Assembly: GCF_014269185.2 (NCBI RefSeq)
Contig: NZ_JABWRZ020000001.1
Location: 3,063,001 to 3,127,000, forward strand
Length of the DNA: 64,000 bases
Source: Pseudomonas oryzicola
GTDB taxonomy: Bacteria > Pseudomonadota > Gammaproteobacteria > Pseudomonadales > Pseudomonadaceae
Direction of reading: 5' to 3'
The position numbers were made by a program, and so were the translations under genes. Below are positions 17,605-25,962 of the stretch, one piece after another. Below the pieces are notes generated by a model, which was given only the letters and a program-made list of their open reading frames with translations, was not told the DNA's origin and searched no databases. Numbering within the stretch: the first letter of the stretch is position 1; each line of letters starts with the position of its first letter.

Positions 17605-17710
17605 CGTTAGCTTCCTGCGATTACCTGTTCAGCACGGCACTGTCGGTCATCCGCGAACCGGGCTGCAAGTCCTCGTGGTTTTTCCAGCCTGCCGGCAGCC
17701 AGGCACGGCT

Positions 17711-18958
<1,248 letters not shown>

Positions 18959-19070
18959 TTAGGGTTTGCCCTTGCATTTTTACTGGCAAAAACAGCCATT
19001 GAAGTGTGCTATTCCATGCATAACCTGCACTTTTACGAAAAACGTTCGATTAACGGACAGGCCTGCACGC

Positions 19071-19949
19071 ATGAAATCCACCCTCCCCGGCGTCCCCTTG
19101 TTCAAGCTGTACGGCGAAAACCAGGCCTGGCCCGGCACCGACCTGCTGCACTGCGAGTCGATCCCGGCGCGTAGCCGTTTGCATCACTGGGAAATCAGAC
19201 CGCACCAGCACGCGGAGCTGTTCCAGTTGCTGTATGTGCAACGCGGCCGGGCCGAGGTGGAGATCGAGGGGGTGCGCAGCGCCATCAGCGAAGCGGCAAT
19301 CCAGGTGGTACCGCCGATGACCGTGCACGGCTTTCGCTTCAGCGCCGATATCCAGGGGCATGTGCTGACCTTCGGTACGGCGTTGGTGGCGAACCTGGAA
19401 CAGCGCCTGGAGACACCACTGGCCGTGCTGGCGAAAGCGGCGTGTTACCCGCTGGGCCAGGACCGTGTGCGCCTGCGCAGCCTGATCGACACCCTGCAGC
19501 AGGAATACCAGGGCAACGCGCCGGCACGCGCGGCGCTGCTCGAGGCCCTGGTGACCGCGCTGATGGTGTGGATCAGCCGTCGCCAGCAGTCGGGGCAGGC
19601 CCCGCGCAACCGGGATGAGCGTGACCGACACTTGCTGGGGCAGTATCTGCGCCTGGTCGAGGCGCATTATCGCGAGCACCTGTCGGTGGAGGACTTTGCT
19701 GCCCGGCTGAACATTCCCAGCCTGCAACTGAACCAGCTGTGCCGCGCACTGAGTGGGCAAACAGCGCTGCAGGTGGTGCACCAGCGGCTACTGCTGGAGG
19801 CGCGGCGCAATCTGGTCTACACGCGGATGAGCATCGGCCAGTTGTCGGATAGCCTGGGGTTTACCGACCCGACGTACTTTGCCCGCTGGTTCAAGCGCTT
19901 GAGTGGGCAGACACCCAATGGCTATCGGCGGGCGGTGCAACGGGACTGA
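19071..19949 (+). CDS. pobR: AraC-family activator of pobA
   Basis: 292 aa from ATG 19071, where similarity begins; the longer frame runs into the promoter gap. The N-terminal cupin sensing domain (HHWEIRPHQHAELFQLLYV) should bind 4-hydroxybenzoate, and the C-terminal AraC domain (about 190-290) has SVEDFAARLNIPSLQLNQLC and SIGQLSDSLGFTDPTYFARW. Divergent from pobA. Pseudomonas PobR is of this AraC type, unlike the IclR-type PobR of Acinetobacter. Confidence 0.92.
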   Translation: MKSTLPGVPLFKLYGENQAWPGTDLLHCESIPARSRLHHWEIRPHQHAELFQLLYVQRGRAEVEIEGVRSAISEAAIQVVPPMTVHGFRFSADIQGHVLTFGTALVANLEQRLETPLAVLAKAACYPLGQDRVRLRSLIDTLQQEYQGNAPARAALLEALVTALMVWISRRQQSGQAPRNRDERDRHLLGQYLRLVEAHYREHLSVEDFAARLNIPSLQLNQLCRALSGQTALQVVHQRLLLEARRNLVYTRMSIGQLSDSLGFTDPTYFARWFKRLSGQTPNGYRRAVQRD

Positions 19950-20003
19950 TGTGGGATTCGCCCGCGAACAGGCCTGCATGGGCAAGCTACATCTCGGCCC
20001 TGC

Positions 20004-20034
20004 TTGACGTATACGTCAACCTGCCGTCAGGATA
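20004..20034 (+). promoter_or_regulatory. MerR-type promoter with LiuR operator
   Basis: The perfect 16-bp palindrome TTGACGTATACGTCAA (20004-20019) begins with a -35 TTGACG, and AGGATA (20029-20034) follows after a 19-bp spacer, the overlong spacing expected for a MerR-controlled promoter. The palindrome matches the LiuR site type I know from gamma-proteobacterial branched-chain catabolism regulons. It is 28 bp before liuR, implying autoregulation of liuR-mvaB. Confidence 0.82.
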
Positions 20035-20061
20035 CCCGCATAGACCACGCCGAGCCCCAGC

Positions 20062-20460
20062 ATGAGCACCCAGACCTACAGCATTTCCGACCTGTCCCGC
20101 GAGCTGGACATCACCACCCGCGCCATCCGCTTCTATGAGGAACAGGGCCTGCTGAGCCCTGAACGCCGTGGCCTGGAGCGTATCTATTCGGCGCGCGACA
20201 AGGTCAGCCTCAAGCTCATCCTGCGCGGCAAGCGCATCGGCTTTTCGCTGGCCGAATGCCGTGAGCTGATCGAGCTGTACGACCCGTCCAGCGGCAACCT
20301 CAAGCAGCTCAACAGCATGCTGGCGAAAATCGCCGAGCGGCGCGCCCAGCTGGAACAGCAGATGCTCGATATCCACCAGATGCAACTGGAACTGGACACC
20401 GCCCAGGAGCGCTGCGAACAGGCCCTGGCCGCCACCCTGAACAACAAAGACAACCGCTGA
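20062..20460 (+). CDS. liuR: MerR-family regulator of leucine/isovalerate catabolism
   Basis: 132 aa. N-terminal winged helix YSISDLSRELDITTRAIRFYEEQGLL, the second MerR block RIYSARDKVSLKLILRGKRIGFSLAE, then a coiled-coil dimerisation helix (LAKIAERRAQLEQQMLDIHQ). No Cys-rich metal site, as in LiuR. The gene is preceded by a LiuR-type palindrome and followed 19 bp later by the HMG-CoA lyase gene, which supports the assignment. Confidence 0.88.
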   Translation: MSTQTYSISDLSRELDITTRAIRFYEEQGLLSPERRGLERIYSARDKVSLKLILRGKRIGFSLAECRELIELYDPSSGNLKQLNSMLAKIAERRAQLEQQMLDIHQMQLELDTAQERCEQALAATLNNKDNR

Positions 20461-20479
20461 ACGCCACAGGAAACCCGCC

Positions 20480-21379
20480 ATGTCCTTGCCCAAACACGTT
20501 CGCCTGGTCGAAGTCGGCCCCCGCGACGGCCTGCAGAACGAAGCCCAGCCCATCAGTGTCGCCGACAAGGTGCGCCTGGTGGACGACCTCACCGAAGCGG
20601 GCCTGGCCTATATCGAAGTGGGCAGTTTCGTCTCGCCCAAGTGGGTGCCGCAGATGGCCGGCTCCGCCGAAGTGTTCGCCGGCATCCACCAGCGCCCGGG
20701 TGTCACCTATGCGGCGCTGGCCCCCAACCTGCGGGGTTTCGAGGACGCCCTGGCCGCCGGCGTGAAGGAAGTGGCGGTGTTCGCGGCCGCCTCCGAAGCC
20801 TTCTCGCAACGCAACATCAACTGCTCGATCAGCGACAGCCTCAAGCGCTTCGAGCCGATCATGGAAGCCGCGCGCAACCACGGTGTGCGTGTGCGCGGCT
20901 ATGTGTCGTGCGTGCTCGGCTGCCCCTATGAAGGCAAGGTCAGCGCCGAACAGGTCGCCCCGGTGGCCCGTGCCCTGCACGACATGGGCTGCTACGAGGT
21001 ATCGCTGGGCGACACCATCGGCACCGGTACCGCCGGCGCAACCCGGCGCCTGTTCGAGGTGGTCGCGGCACAGGTACCGCGCGAGCAACTGGCCGGGCAC
21101 TTCCACGATACCTATGGCCAGGCCCTGGCCAACGTGTATGCCAGCCTGCTCGAAGGCATCAGCGTGTTCGACAGCTCGGTCGCCGGGCTGGGCGGCTGCC
21201 CCTATGCCAAAGGCGCTACCGGCAATATCGCCAGTGAAGACGTGGTGTACCTGCTGCAGGGGCTGGGCATTGAAACCGGCATCGACCTGGACCGGCTGAT
21301 CGCCGCCGGCCGCCGCATCAGCAGCGTGCTGGGCCGCGACAACGGGTCGCGGGTCGCGCGGGCGCGCAGCGCGCAATAA
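20480..21379 (+). CDS. mvaB: Hydroxymethylglutaryl-CoA lyase
   Basis: 299 aa TIM-barrel enzyme with the family start VRLVEVGPRDGLQNE and the signature SVAGLGGCPYAKGATGNIA-SEDVVY, including the catalytic Cys. It cleaves 3-hydroxy-3-methylglutaryl-CoA to acetyl-CoA and acetoacetate, the last step of leucine degradation (liuE in P. aeruginosa). It is co-transcribed with liuR; the other liu genes are not nearby, so the lyase is split from the main cluster here. The crcY RNA gene follows. Confidence 0.95.
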   Translation: MSLPKHVRLVEVGPRDGLQNEAQPISVADKVRLVDDLTEAGLAYIEVGSFVSPKWVPQMAGSAEVFAGIHQRPGVTYAALAPNLRGFEDALAAGVKEVAVFAAASEAFSQRNINCSISDSLKRFEPIMEAARNHGVRVRGYVSCVLGCPYEGKVSAEQVAPVARALHDMGCYEVSLGDTIGTGTAGATRRLFEVVAAQVPREQLAGHFHDTYGQALANVYASLLEGISVFDSSVAGLGGCPYAKGATGNIASEDVVYLLQGLGIETGIDLDRLIAAGRRISSVLGRDNGSRVARARSAQ

Positions 21380-21411
21380 GTCATACGGGTGTCACATGCG
21401 CGTGGGTGAAG

Positions 21412-21452
21412 TGTTACCGCTCCCACGTTTTGCAGCAAAAAATCGGGTAACA
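21412..21452. promoter_or_regulatory. Candidate CbrB activator site upstream of crcY
   Basis: The inverted heptamers TGTTACC (21412-21418) and GGTAACA (21446-21452) lie 83-123 bp upstream of the sigma-54 element, the right distance for an enhancer-binding protein. TGTTAC/GTAACA halves are what I recall for CbrB sites at crcZ and crcY. Confidence 0.65.
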
Positions 21453-21534
21453 GGGAAACAAATCGGCAGAATTTCAGGTCGGTCGATTTCGACCAGAATC
21501 GCCAAGTGCTTGATTTTAAAGGATTTGCAAAAGT

Positions 21535-21550
21535 TGGCACGCACCCTGCT
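21535..21550 (+). promoter_or_regulatory. Sigma-54 promoter of crcY
   Basis: TGGCACGCACCCTGCT has the invariant GG (21536-21537) and GC (21548-21549) with exactly ten bases between and matches the RpoN consensus except for one base. A start site near 21561 is predicted. Confidence 0.88.
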
Positions 21551-21560
21551 ATATCTCTGG

Positions 21561-21920
21561 CACAACAACAAAAAGAATGTGACACCCAATAAAAACAACA
21601 GGTAACGGCTCTGACATAACAAGAACAACACGGCAGAGGCGTAGCAAGCAGATTTTTTTGGAGTCGACACGCTTTTCCGGGGTACGCCCCGCGGTCTGGC
21701 ACAGAACAATAAAACTACCTCCAGGTAGCGGCAGCCAGGTTCGGATCAGCAATGATGAAGGCAGGTCAGCGCTCAAAAAAATACGTTTGCTCTTGACCCC
21801 GCATGGGGGTCGCCCGCAACACCAGGACAGGCTGACAAAAACAACAACAGGCCGGTCCCAATAATAAAAAAAGAGCAGGCAACAACGCTTTGAGGGGAGC
21901 TTCGGCTCCCCTCAGTGCTT
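21561..21920 (+). ncRNA. crcY: CrcY small RNA (Hfq/Crc decoy)
   Basis: About 360 nt between a sigma-54 promoter and a cUUCGg hairpin, in the mvaB - mgtC-like gap where crcY lies in P. putida. It has no convincing reading frame and is much richer in A than its surroundings. It carries at least six A-rich AANAANAA-type motifs: 21562-21574, 21588-21600, 21618-21630, 21705-21714, 21835-21849 and 21860-21872, with weaker ones at 21775-21781 and 21881-21886. These are the Hfq/Crc binding sites that let CrcZ/CrcY titrate Hfq-Crc and relieve carbon catabolite repression under CbrAB control. The 5' end is inferred from the promoter and the 3' end from the hairpin; both may be off by several bases. Confidence 0.88.
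21891..21914 (+). terminator. crcY terminator hairpin
   Basis: A 10-bp perfect stem (TGAGGGGAGC / GCTCCCCTCA) closed by a C(TTCG)G tetraloop, followed by pyrimidine-rich GTGCTTCCT rather than a pure T run. The stop codon of the convergent mgtC-like gene (21912-21914) lies inside the stem, so the two transcripts overlap at their 3' ends. Confidence 0.75.
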
Positions 21921-22430
21921 CCTGCCCTCTTCCTCCTCCTGCTTTCCCTCGTCGTGCCCTTCAAGTTTTTCCACCAGCAACGGCATCGTGCCCAGTACCA
22001 GCAGGGCCAGCACCGTGCTGATCAGCGCCGTGGCTTCGCGGCCCATGCCCGCGGCCGTGCCGATGGCGGCGGTCATCCACAACCCGGCGGCAGTGGTCAG
22101 CCCCTTCACATGGCTGGCGTCCTGGCCGTTACCCTTGAGAATGGTGCCCGCACCCAGAAAACCGATACCGGCGACAATGCCTTGGATAACGCGACTCAGC
22201 GCTTGCTCGTCGGCCCCGGCCATGCTCGGTGCCAGCACGAACAGCGCGGCGCCCAGCGAAACCAGCATATGCGTACGCACCCCGGCGGCCTTGCCCTTGT
22301 GCTCGCGCTCGAATCCCAGCACAGCGCCAAGCAGGGCTGCCATCAGCAGGCGTACGAGGATTTGCGTGACCTCGCGCTCATCAGTGATATCGGCGAATTC
22401 GGCCTGGATTGCTTGCCAGATGAGGTCCAT
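21912..22430 (-). CDS. MgtC/SapB family membrane protein
   Basis: 172 aa with four to five membrane helices and the family motifs VRLLMAALLGAVLGFEREHKG, AAGVRTHMLVSLGAALFVL, GIGFLGAGTIL and GLTTAAGLWMTAAIG. The charged tail (HDEGKQEEEEGRKH) is cytoplasmic. MgtC proteins are linked to survival at low Mg2+ and to control of ATP synthase or membrane potential rather than Mg2+ transport. The C-terminal MgtC ACT-like domain is absent, as in the SapB-type members. Convergent with crcY. Confidence 0.88.
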   Translation of the reverse strand: MDLIWQAIQAEFADITDEREVTQILVRLLMAALLGAVLGFEREHKGKAAGVRTHMLVSLGAALFVLAPSMAGADEQALSRVIQGIVAGIGFLGAGTILKGNGQDASHVKGLTTAAGLWMTAAIGTAAGMGREATALISTVLALLVLGTMPLLVEKLEGHDEGKQEEEEGRKH

Positions 22431-22461
22431 TGCTTTCTTCCCATGTGGAGCATTGTGTTGT

Positions 22462-22568
22462 CAGGCCCGGCCTCTTCGCGGGTAAACCCGCTCCTACAGG
22501 TACTGCACTGCATTGAAACCTGTGCAAACCCTGTGGGAGCGGGTTTACCCGCGAAGAGGCCGGGCCTG
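22462..22568. repeat. Inverted pair of P. putida-type REP elements (BIME)
   Basis: Two copies of the species-group REP unit (CCGGCCTCTTCGCGGG...) face each other: 22462-22500 and, inverted, 22530-22568, with an inner GCGGGTTTACCCGC hairpin in each and about 29 bp between. It lies between the divergently transcribed mgtC-like and DUF3203 genes. Confidence 0.9.
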
Positions 22569-22680
22569 CCATCTGCAAGGGTTGACCTCCGGGCAAATGA
22601 CAAAGTGCCGCTCAGCTTCCGGATGCAGCAACCCACCCCGCCCTGTGGTCCACCCCTGTAACCCCCAGGAGGACCACCCC

Positions 22681-22920
22681 ATGCCCATTGAAATCGACGA
22701 AACCACCCGCCGCTGCACCCTGATCGCCGAAGACCTGCGCATCGTGGGTGATGGCCCGTCCATCGAAATCGTCACCGACGAACAGCTGCGCATGTCCGTG
22801 GCCCTGCTCGCCGGCCAGCGTGTGCCCATCACCGAAGCCGAGGCCGATGCACTGACCGTGGCGGGTGCGGTGGATAGCCGCAGGCATCTGAAGGCCAGCA
22901 CGCCAGGCTCGGTAATCTGA
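22681..22920 (+). CDS. DUF3203 family protein
   Basis: 79 aa with a strong AGGAGG eight bases before ATG 22681. The sequence (MPIEIDETTRRCTLIAEDL..., SVALLAGQRVPITEAEADALTVAGAVDSRRHL) matches the small DUF3203 family, which is largely restricted to Pseudomonas. No signal peptide or membrane segment; function unknown. Confidence 0.8.
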   Translation: MPIEIDETTRRCTLIAEDLRIVGDGPSIEIVTDEQLRMSVALLAGQRVPITEAEADALTVAGAVDSRRHLKASTPGSVI

Positions 22921-23003
22921 GGCCTGGCGGGGCCTGCCCGGAAATCTGATACGGTTTTAATCGCAAAACCTGAGCCTGTGCTGATCACAGCCCCAGGGCC
23001 ATA

Positions 23004-23035
23004 GTGCTCGTGCCTGATCGAGGCCTGACGAGCAC
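23004..23035 (+). promoter_or_regulatory. Inverted repeat in the ccoG leader
   Basis: GTGCTCGT (23004-23011) pairs with ACGAGCAC (23028-23035) and an inner GCC/GGC also pairs. The right arm contains the only purine-rich ribosome-site candidate (GAGCACCGAG) before the ATG at 23042, so the hairpin could limit translation or be a protein site. Confidence 0.4.
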
Positions 23036-23041
23036 CGAGCC

Positions 23042-24445
23042 ATGACCGATAGAATCCCTTTCACCGAGATCGCCACCGCCCCAGCCAGTCCTCAGCCGCG
23101 CCGCCCCGACAATGGCATACATACCCGCAGCTTCACCGGGCTGTACCGCAACCTGCGCATCGGCTTCGCCGGCGCCCTGTTGCTGTTGTTCTTCGGCACC
23201 GCCTGGCTGAACTGGGATGGCCGCCAGGCCGTGCTGTGGGACTTGGGCAACAGCAAATTCCACATCTTCGCCGCCACTTTCTGGCCGCAGGACTTCATCC
23301 TGCTGTCGGCACTGCTGATCATCTGCGCCTTCGGCCTGTTCGCCATCACCGTGTATGCCGGCCGCGTGTGGTGCGGCTACAGCTGCCCGCAGAGCATCTG
23401 GACCTGGTTGTTCATGTGGTGCGAAAAGGTCACCGAAGGCGACCGCAACCAGCGTATCAAGCTGGCCGCCGCGCCCTGGAGCCTGAACAAACTGGCCCGG
23501 CGCACGCTGAAACACAGCCTGTGGCTGGCCATTGGCGTGCTCACCGGGCTGACCTTCGTCGGCTACTTCACCCCGATCCGCCCCCTGGCCGCGGAACTGC
23601 TCACCTTGCAACTGGGCGGCGTGGCGCTGTTCTGGGTGCTGTTCTTCACCGCCGCCACCTACATCAATGCAGGCCTGCTGCGCGAAGCGGTGTGCCTGCA
23701 CATGTGCCCCTATGCACGTTTCCAGAGCGTGATGTTCGACAAGGACACCCTGGCGGTCGCCTATGACCCGCGTCGCGGCGAAGCCCGTGGCCCGCGCAAG
23801 AAAGGCAGCGACCTCCGAATCCAGGGCCTGGGCGACTGCATCGACTGCACCTTGTGCGTGCAGGTGTGCCCGACCGGCATCGATATCCGTGATGGCCTGC
23901 AAATGGCGTGCATCGGTTGTGCGGCGTGCATCGATGCCTGTGACGGGGTGATGGACAAGATGGGCTACGCCCGTGGCCTGATCGGTTACAAGTCCGAACG
24001 CAGCCTGCAAGGCGGCACCACCCATTGGCTGCGCCCGCGCCTGCTGGGCTACGCCATCGCGCTTGGGGTGATGATCGCGGCGCTGGTGGTGGCCTTGCAG
24101 CTGCGCCCGATGGTGTCGCTGGACGTGATCAAGGACCGCGGCCTGTTCCGCGAAAATGCCCAGGGCCAGATCGAGAACATCTACCTGCTCAAGGTCATCA
24201 ACAAGACCGAGCGCATCCGGCACTACGAGTTGCGCCTGCTGGACGCCGACGGCTTCAGCCTGCAGGGCAAGACTTCATTCATGATTCCAGCCGGCGAAAT
24301 GAGTGAACTGCCGGTGTCGGTGGCGATGCTAGCCGAGCGCCCGGCCAGCAGCTCGCAGGTGCTCAGCTTCGAAATCAGCGAGCGCAACGACCCCACCATC
24401 CGCAGCGTGGCCCACAGCCGCTTCGTCGCACCGATGAAGCGTTGA
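23042..24445 (+). CDS. ccoG: Cytochrome cbb3 oxidase accessory protein CcoG
   Basis: 467 aa membrane ferredoxin (RdxA/FixG family). Membrane helices lie near 45-65, 85-110, 165-185, 200-220 and 340-360. The polyferredoxin segment (about 260-310) contains CIDCTLCVQVCPTGIDI and CIGCAACIDACD, two full 4Fe-4S motifs, plus WCGYSCPQSIW and CLHMCPYARFQ in the NapH-like part. It serves in cbb3-type oxidase maturation, probably in Cu reduction. The C-terminal IG-like FixG domain is present. The cbb3 structural genes are not in the window, so this is a detached copy. Confidence 0.92.
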   Translation: MTDRIPFTEIATAPASPQPRRPDNGIHTRSFTGLYRNLRIGFAGALLLLFFGTAWLNWDGRQAVLWDLGNSKFHIFAATFWPQDFILLSALLIICAFGLFAITVYAGRVWCGYSCPQSIWTWLFMWCEKVTEGDRNQRIKLAAAPWSLNKLARRTLKHSLWLAIGVLTGLTFVGYFTPIRPLAAELLTLQLGGVALFWVLFFTAATYINAGLLREAVCLHMCPYARFQSVMFDKDTLAVAYDPRRGEARGPRKKGSDLRIQGLGDCIDCTLCVQVCPTGIDIRDGLQMACIGCAACIDACDGVMDKMGYARGLIGYKSERSLQGGTTHWLRPRLLGYAIALGVMIAALVVALQLRPMVSLDVIKDRGLFRENAQGQIENIYLLKVINKTERIRHYELRLLDADGFSLQGKTSFMIPAGEMSELPVSVAMLAERPASSSQVLSFEISERNDPTIRSVAHSRFVAPMKR

Positions 24446-24495
24446 TCCCTTACACTGATTCCACCTTGCCTGCCAGGCTTCGACAGAAGGCCAGA

Positions 24496-25905
24496 ATGAA
24501 ACGCTACGAACGCTTTGCCGACGACATCGCCGAACTGATTCGCTCCGGGGTGCTGGGCCCCGGCCAGCGCGTGCCCTCGGTGCGCTATGCCAGCCAGACC
24601 CACGGGGTCAGCCCGTCCACCGTGTTCCAGGCCTACTACCTGCTTGAGCGGCGCGGGCTGATCCGCGCCCGACCGCGCTCGGGCTATTTCGTCAACGCCC
24701 ACGTCCCGCGCCAGTTCAGCGAGCCGCAGGCATTGCAGCCAGTCAGCGAGTCCACCGATGTCGACGTCAGCGCGCTGGTGTTCTCAATCCTCGACTCGAT
24801 CAAGGACCCCAACACCATTCCGTTCGGCTCGGCCTTCCCCAGCCCCGAGCTGTTTCCGCTGCAACGTCTGTCGCGCTCGCTGGCCAGCGCCAGCCGCAGC
24901 ATGGACCCGCGCATGGTGGTGACCGACCTGTCACCCGGCAACCCGCAACTGCGCCGGCAGATTGCCCTGCGCTACATGGTCGGTGGGCTGATGCTGCCGA
25001 TGGAGGAGCTGCTGATCACCAACGGCGCGCTGGAAGCCCTGAACCTGTGCCTGCAGGCCGTCACCCAGCCCGGTGACCTGGTGGCCATCGAGGCCCCCGC
25101 CTTCTATGCCTGCTTGCAGGTACTGGAGCGGCTCAAGCTCAAGGCCGTGGAAATCCCTGTGCACCCGCGTGAAGGCATGGACCTGGGCTTGCTGGCGCAA
25201 ACGCTGGAAAGGCACCCGATCAAGGCCGTATGGTGCATGACCAACTTCCAGAACCCGGTGGGCGCCAGCATGCCGGAGGCGAAAAAGCAGGCACTGGTAG
25301 AGCTGCTGGCGCGTCATCAGGTGCCATTGATCGAAGACGACGTGTATGCCGAGCTGTACTACGCGCAACAGGCACCCAAACCGGCCAAGGCCTTCGACAC
25401 CCAGGGGCTGGTGATGCACTGCGGCTCGTTCGCCAAAAGCCTGGCACCTGGCTACCGCATCGGTTGGGTGGCGGCCGGGCGCTTTGCGCAGAAGATCGAG
25501 CGGCTCAAGCTGATGACCTCGCTGTGCGCCTCGATGCCGGCCCAGGCGGCCATCGCCGACTACCTGCAGCACGGCGGCTACGACCGCCACCTGCGCAAGC
25601 TGCGCTATGCCCTGGAAGGCCAGCAAGCCAACATGCTGGCGGCTATCGCCCGGCACTTTCCAGCGCAGACGCGGGTCAGCCAACCGTCCGGCGGCTACTT
25701 CCTGTGGCTGGAATTGCCCGAACAGATGGACGCCCTCAAGTTGTTCCACATGGCCTTGGCCCAAGGCATCAGCATCGCACCCGGGCCGATCTTCTCGCCC
25801 ACCCGGCGCTTCGGCAACTGCATCCGCTTGAACTACGGCAGCCCTTGGCATGAGGATGCCGAACGGGCCATGGAAACCCTGGGGCGGATCATCCGCTCGT
25901 TCTGA
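24496..25905 (+). CDS. MocR-type GntR regulator / PLP aminotransferase fusion
   Basis: 469 aa from ATG 24496 (AGAAGG upstream); the longer frame overlaps the end of ccoG. An N-terminal GntR winged helix (RYERFADDIAELIRSG, YASQTHGVSPSTVFQAYYLL) is joined to an aminotransferase class I domain (about 115-469). The PLP lysine is in HCGSFAKSLAPGYRIGW, and NFQNPVGASM and DDVYAELYY are present. MocR proteins use PLP to sense amines or amino acids instead of catalysing transamination. Target genes cannot be told from context. Confidence 0.9.
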   Translation: MKRYERFADDIAELIRSGVLGPGQRVPSVRYASQTHGVSPSTVFQAYYLLERRGLIRARPRSGYFVNAHVPRQFSEPQALQPVSESTDVDVSALVFSILDSIKDPNTIPFGSAFPSPELFPLQRLSRSLASASRSMDPRMVVTDLSPGNPQLRRQIALRYMVGGLMLPMEELLITNGALEALNLCLQAVTQPGDLVAIEAPAFYACLQVLERLKLKAVEIPVHPREGMDLGLLAQTLERHPIKAVWCMTNFQNPVGASMPEAKKQALVELLARHQVPLIEDDVYAELYYAQQAPKPAKAFDTQGLVMHCGSFAKSLAPGYRIGWVAAGRFAQKIERLKLMTSLCASMPAQAAIADYLQHGGYDRHLRKLRYALEGQQANMLAAIARHFPAQTRVSQPSGGYFLWLELPEQMDALKLFHMALAQGISIAPGPIFSPTRRFGNCIRLNYGSPWHEDAERAMETLGRIIRSF

Positions 25906-25962
25906 TGGCTGGCGCCCCGGTGGGCGGCTATAGTTGCCCGATCCGCTCACTGGGCCATTGCC

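Noticed and set aside
19950..20000. REP-like fragment after pobR
   Set aside because: Only a short, imperfect half-unit; not enough to call a repeat.
21392..21709. 105-codon frame (-) and 69-codon frame (+) in the mvaB-mgtC gap
   Set aside because: No ribosome site or family; the interval is better explained as the crcY promoter and RNA.
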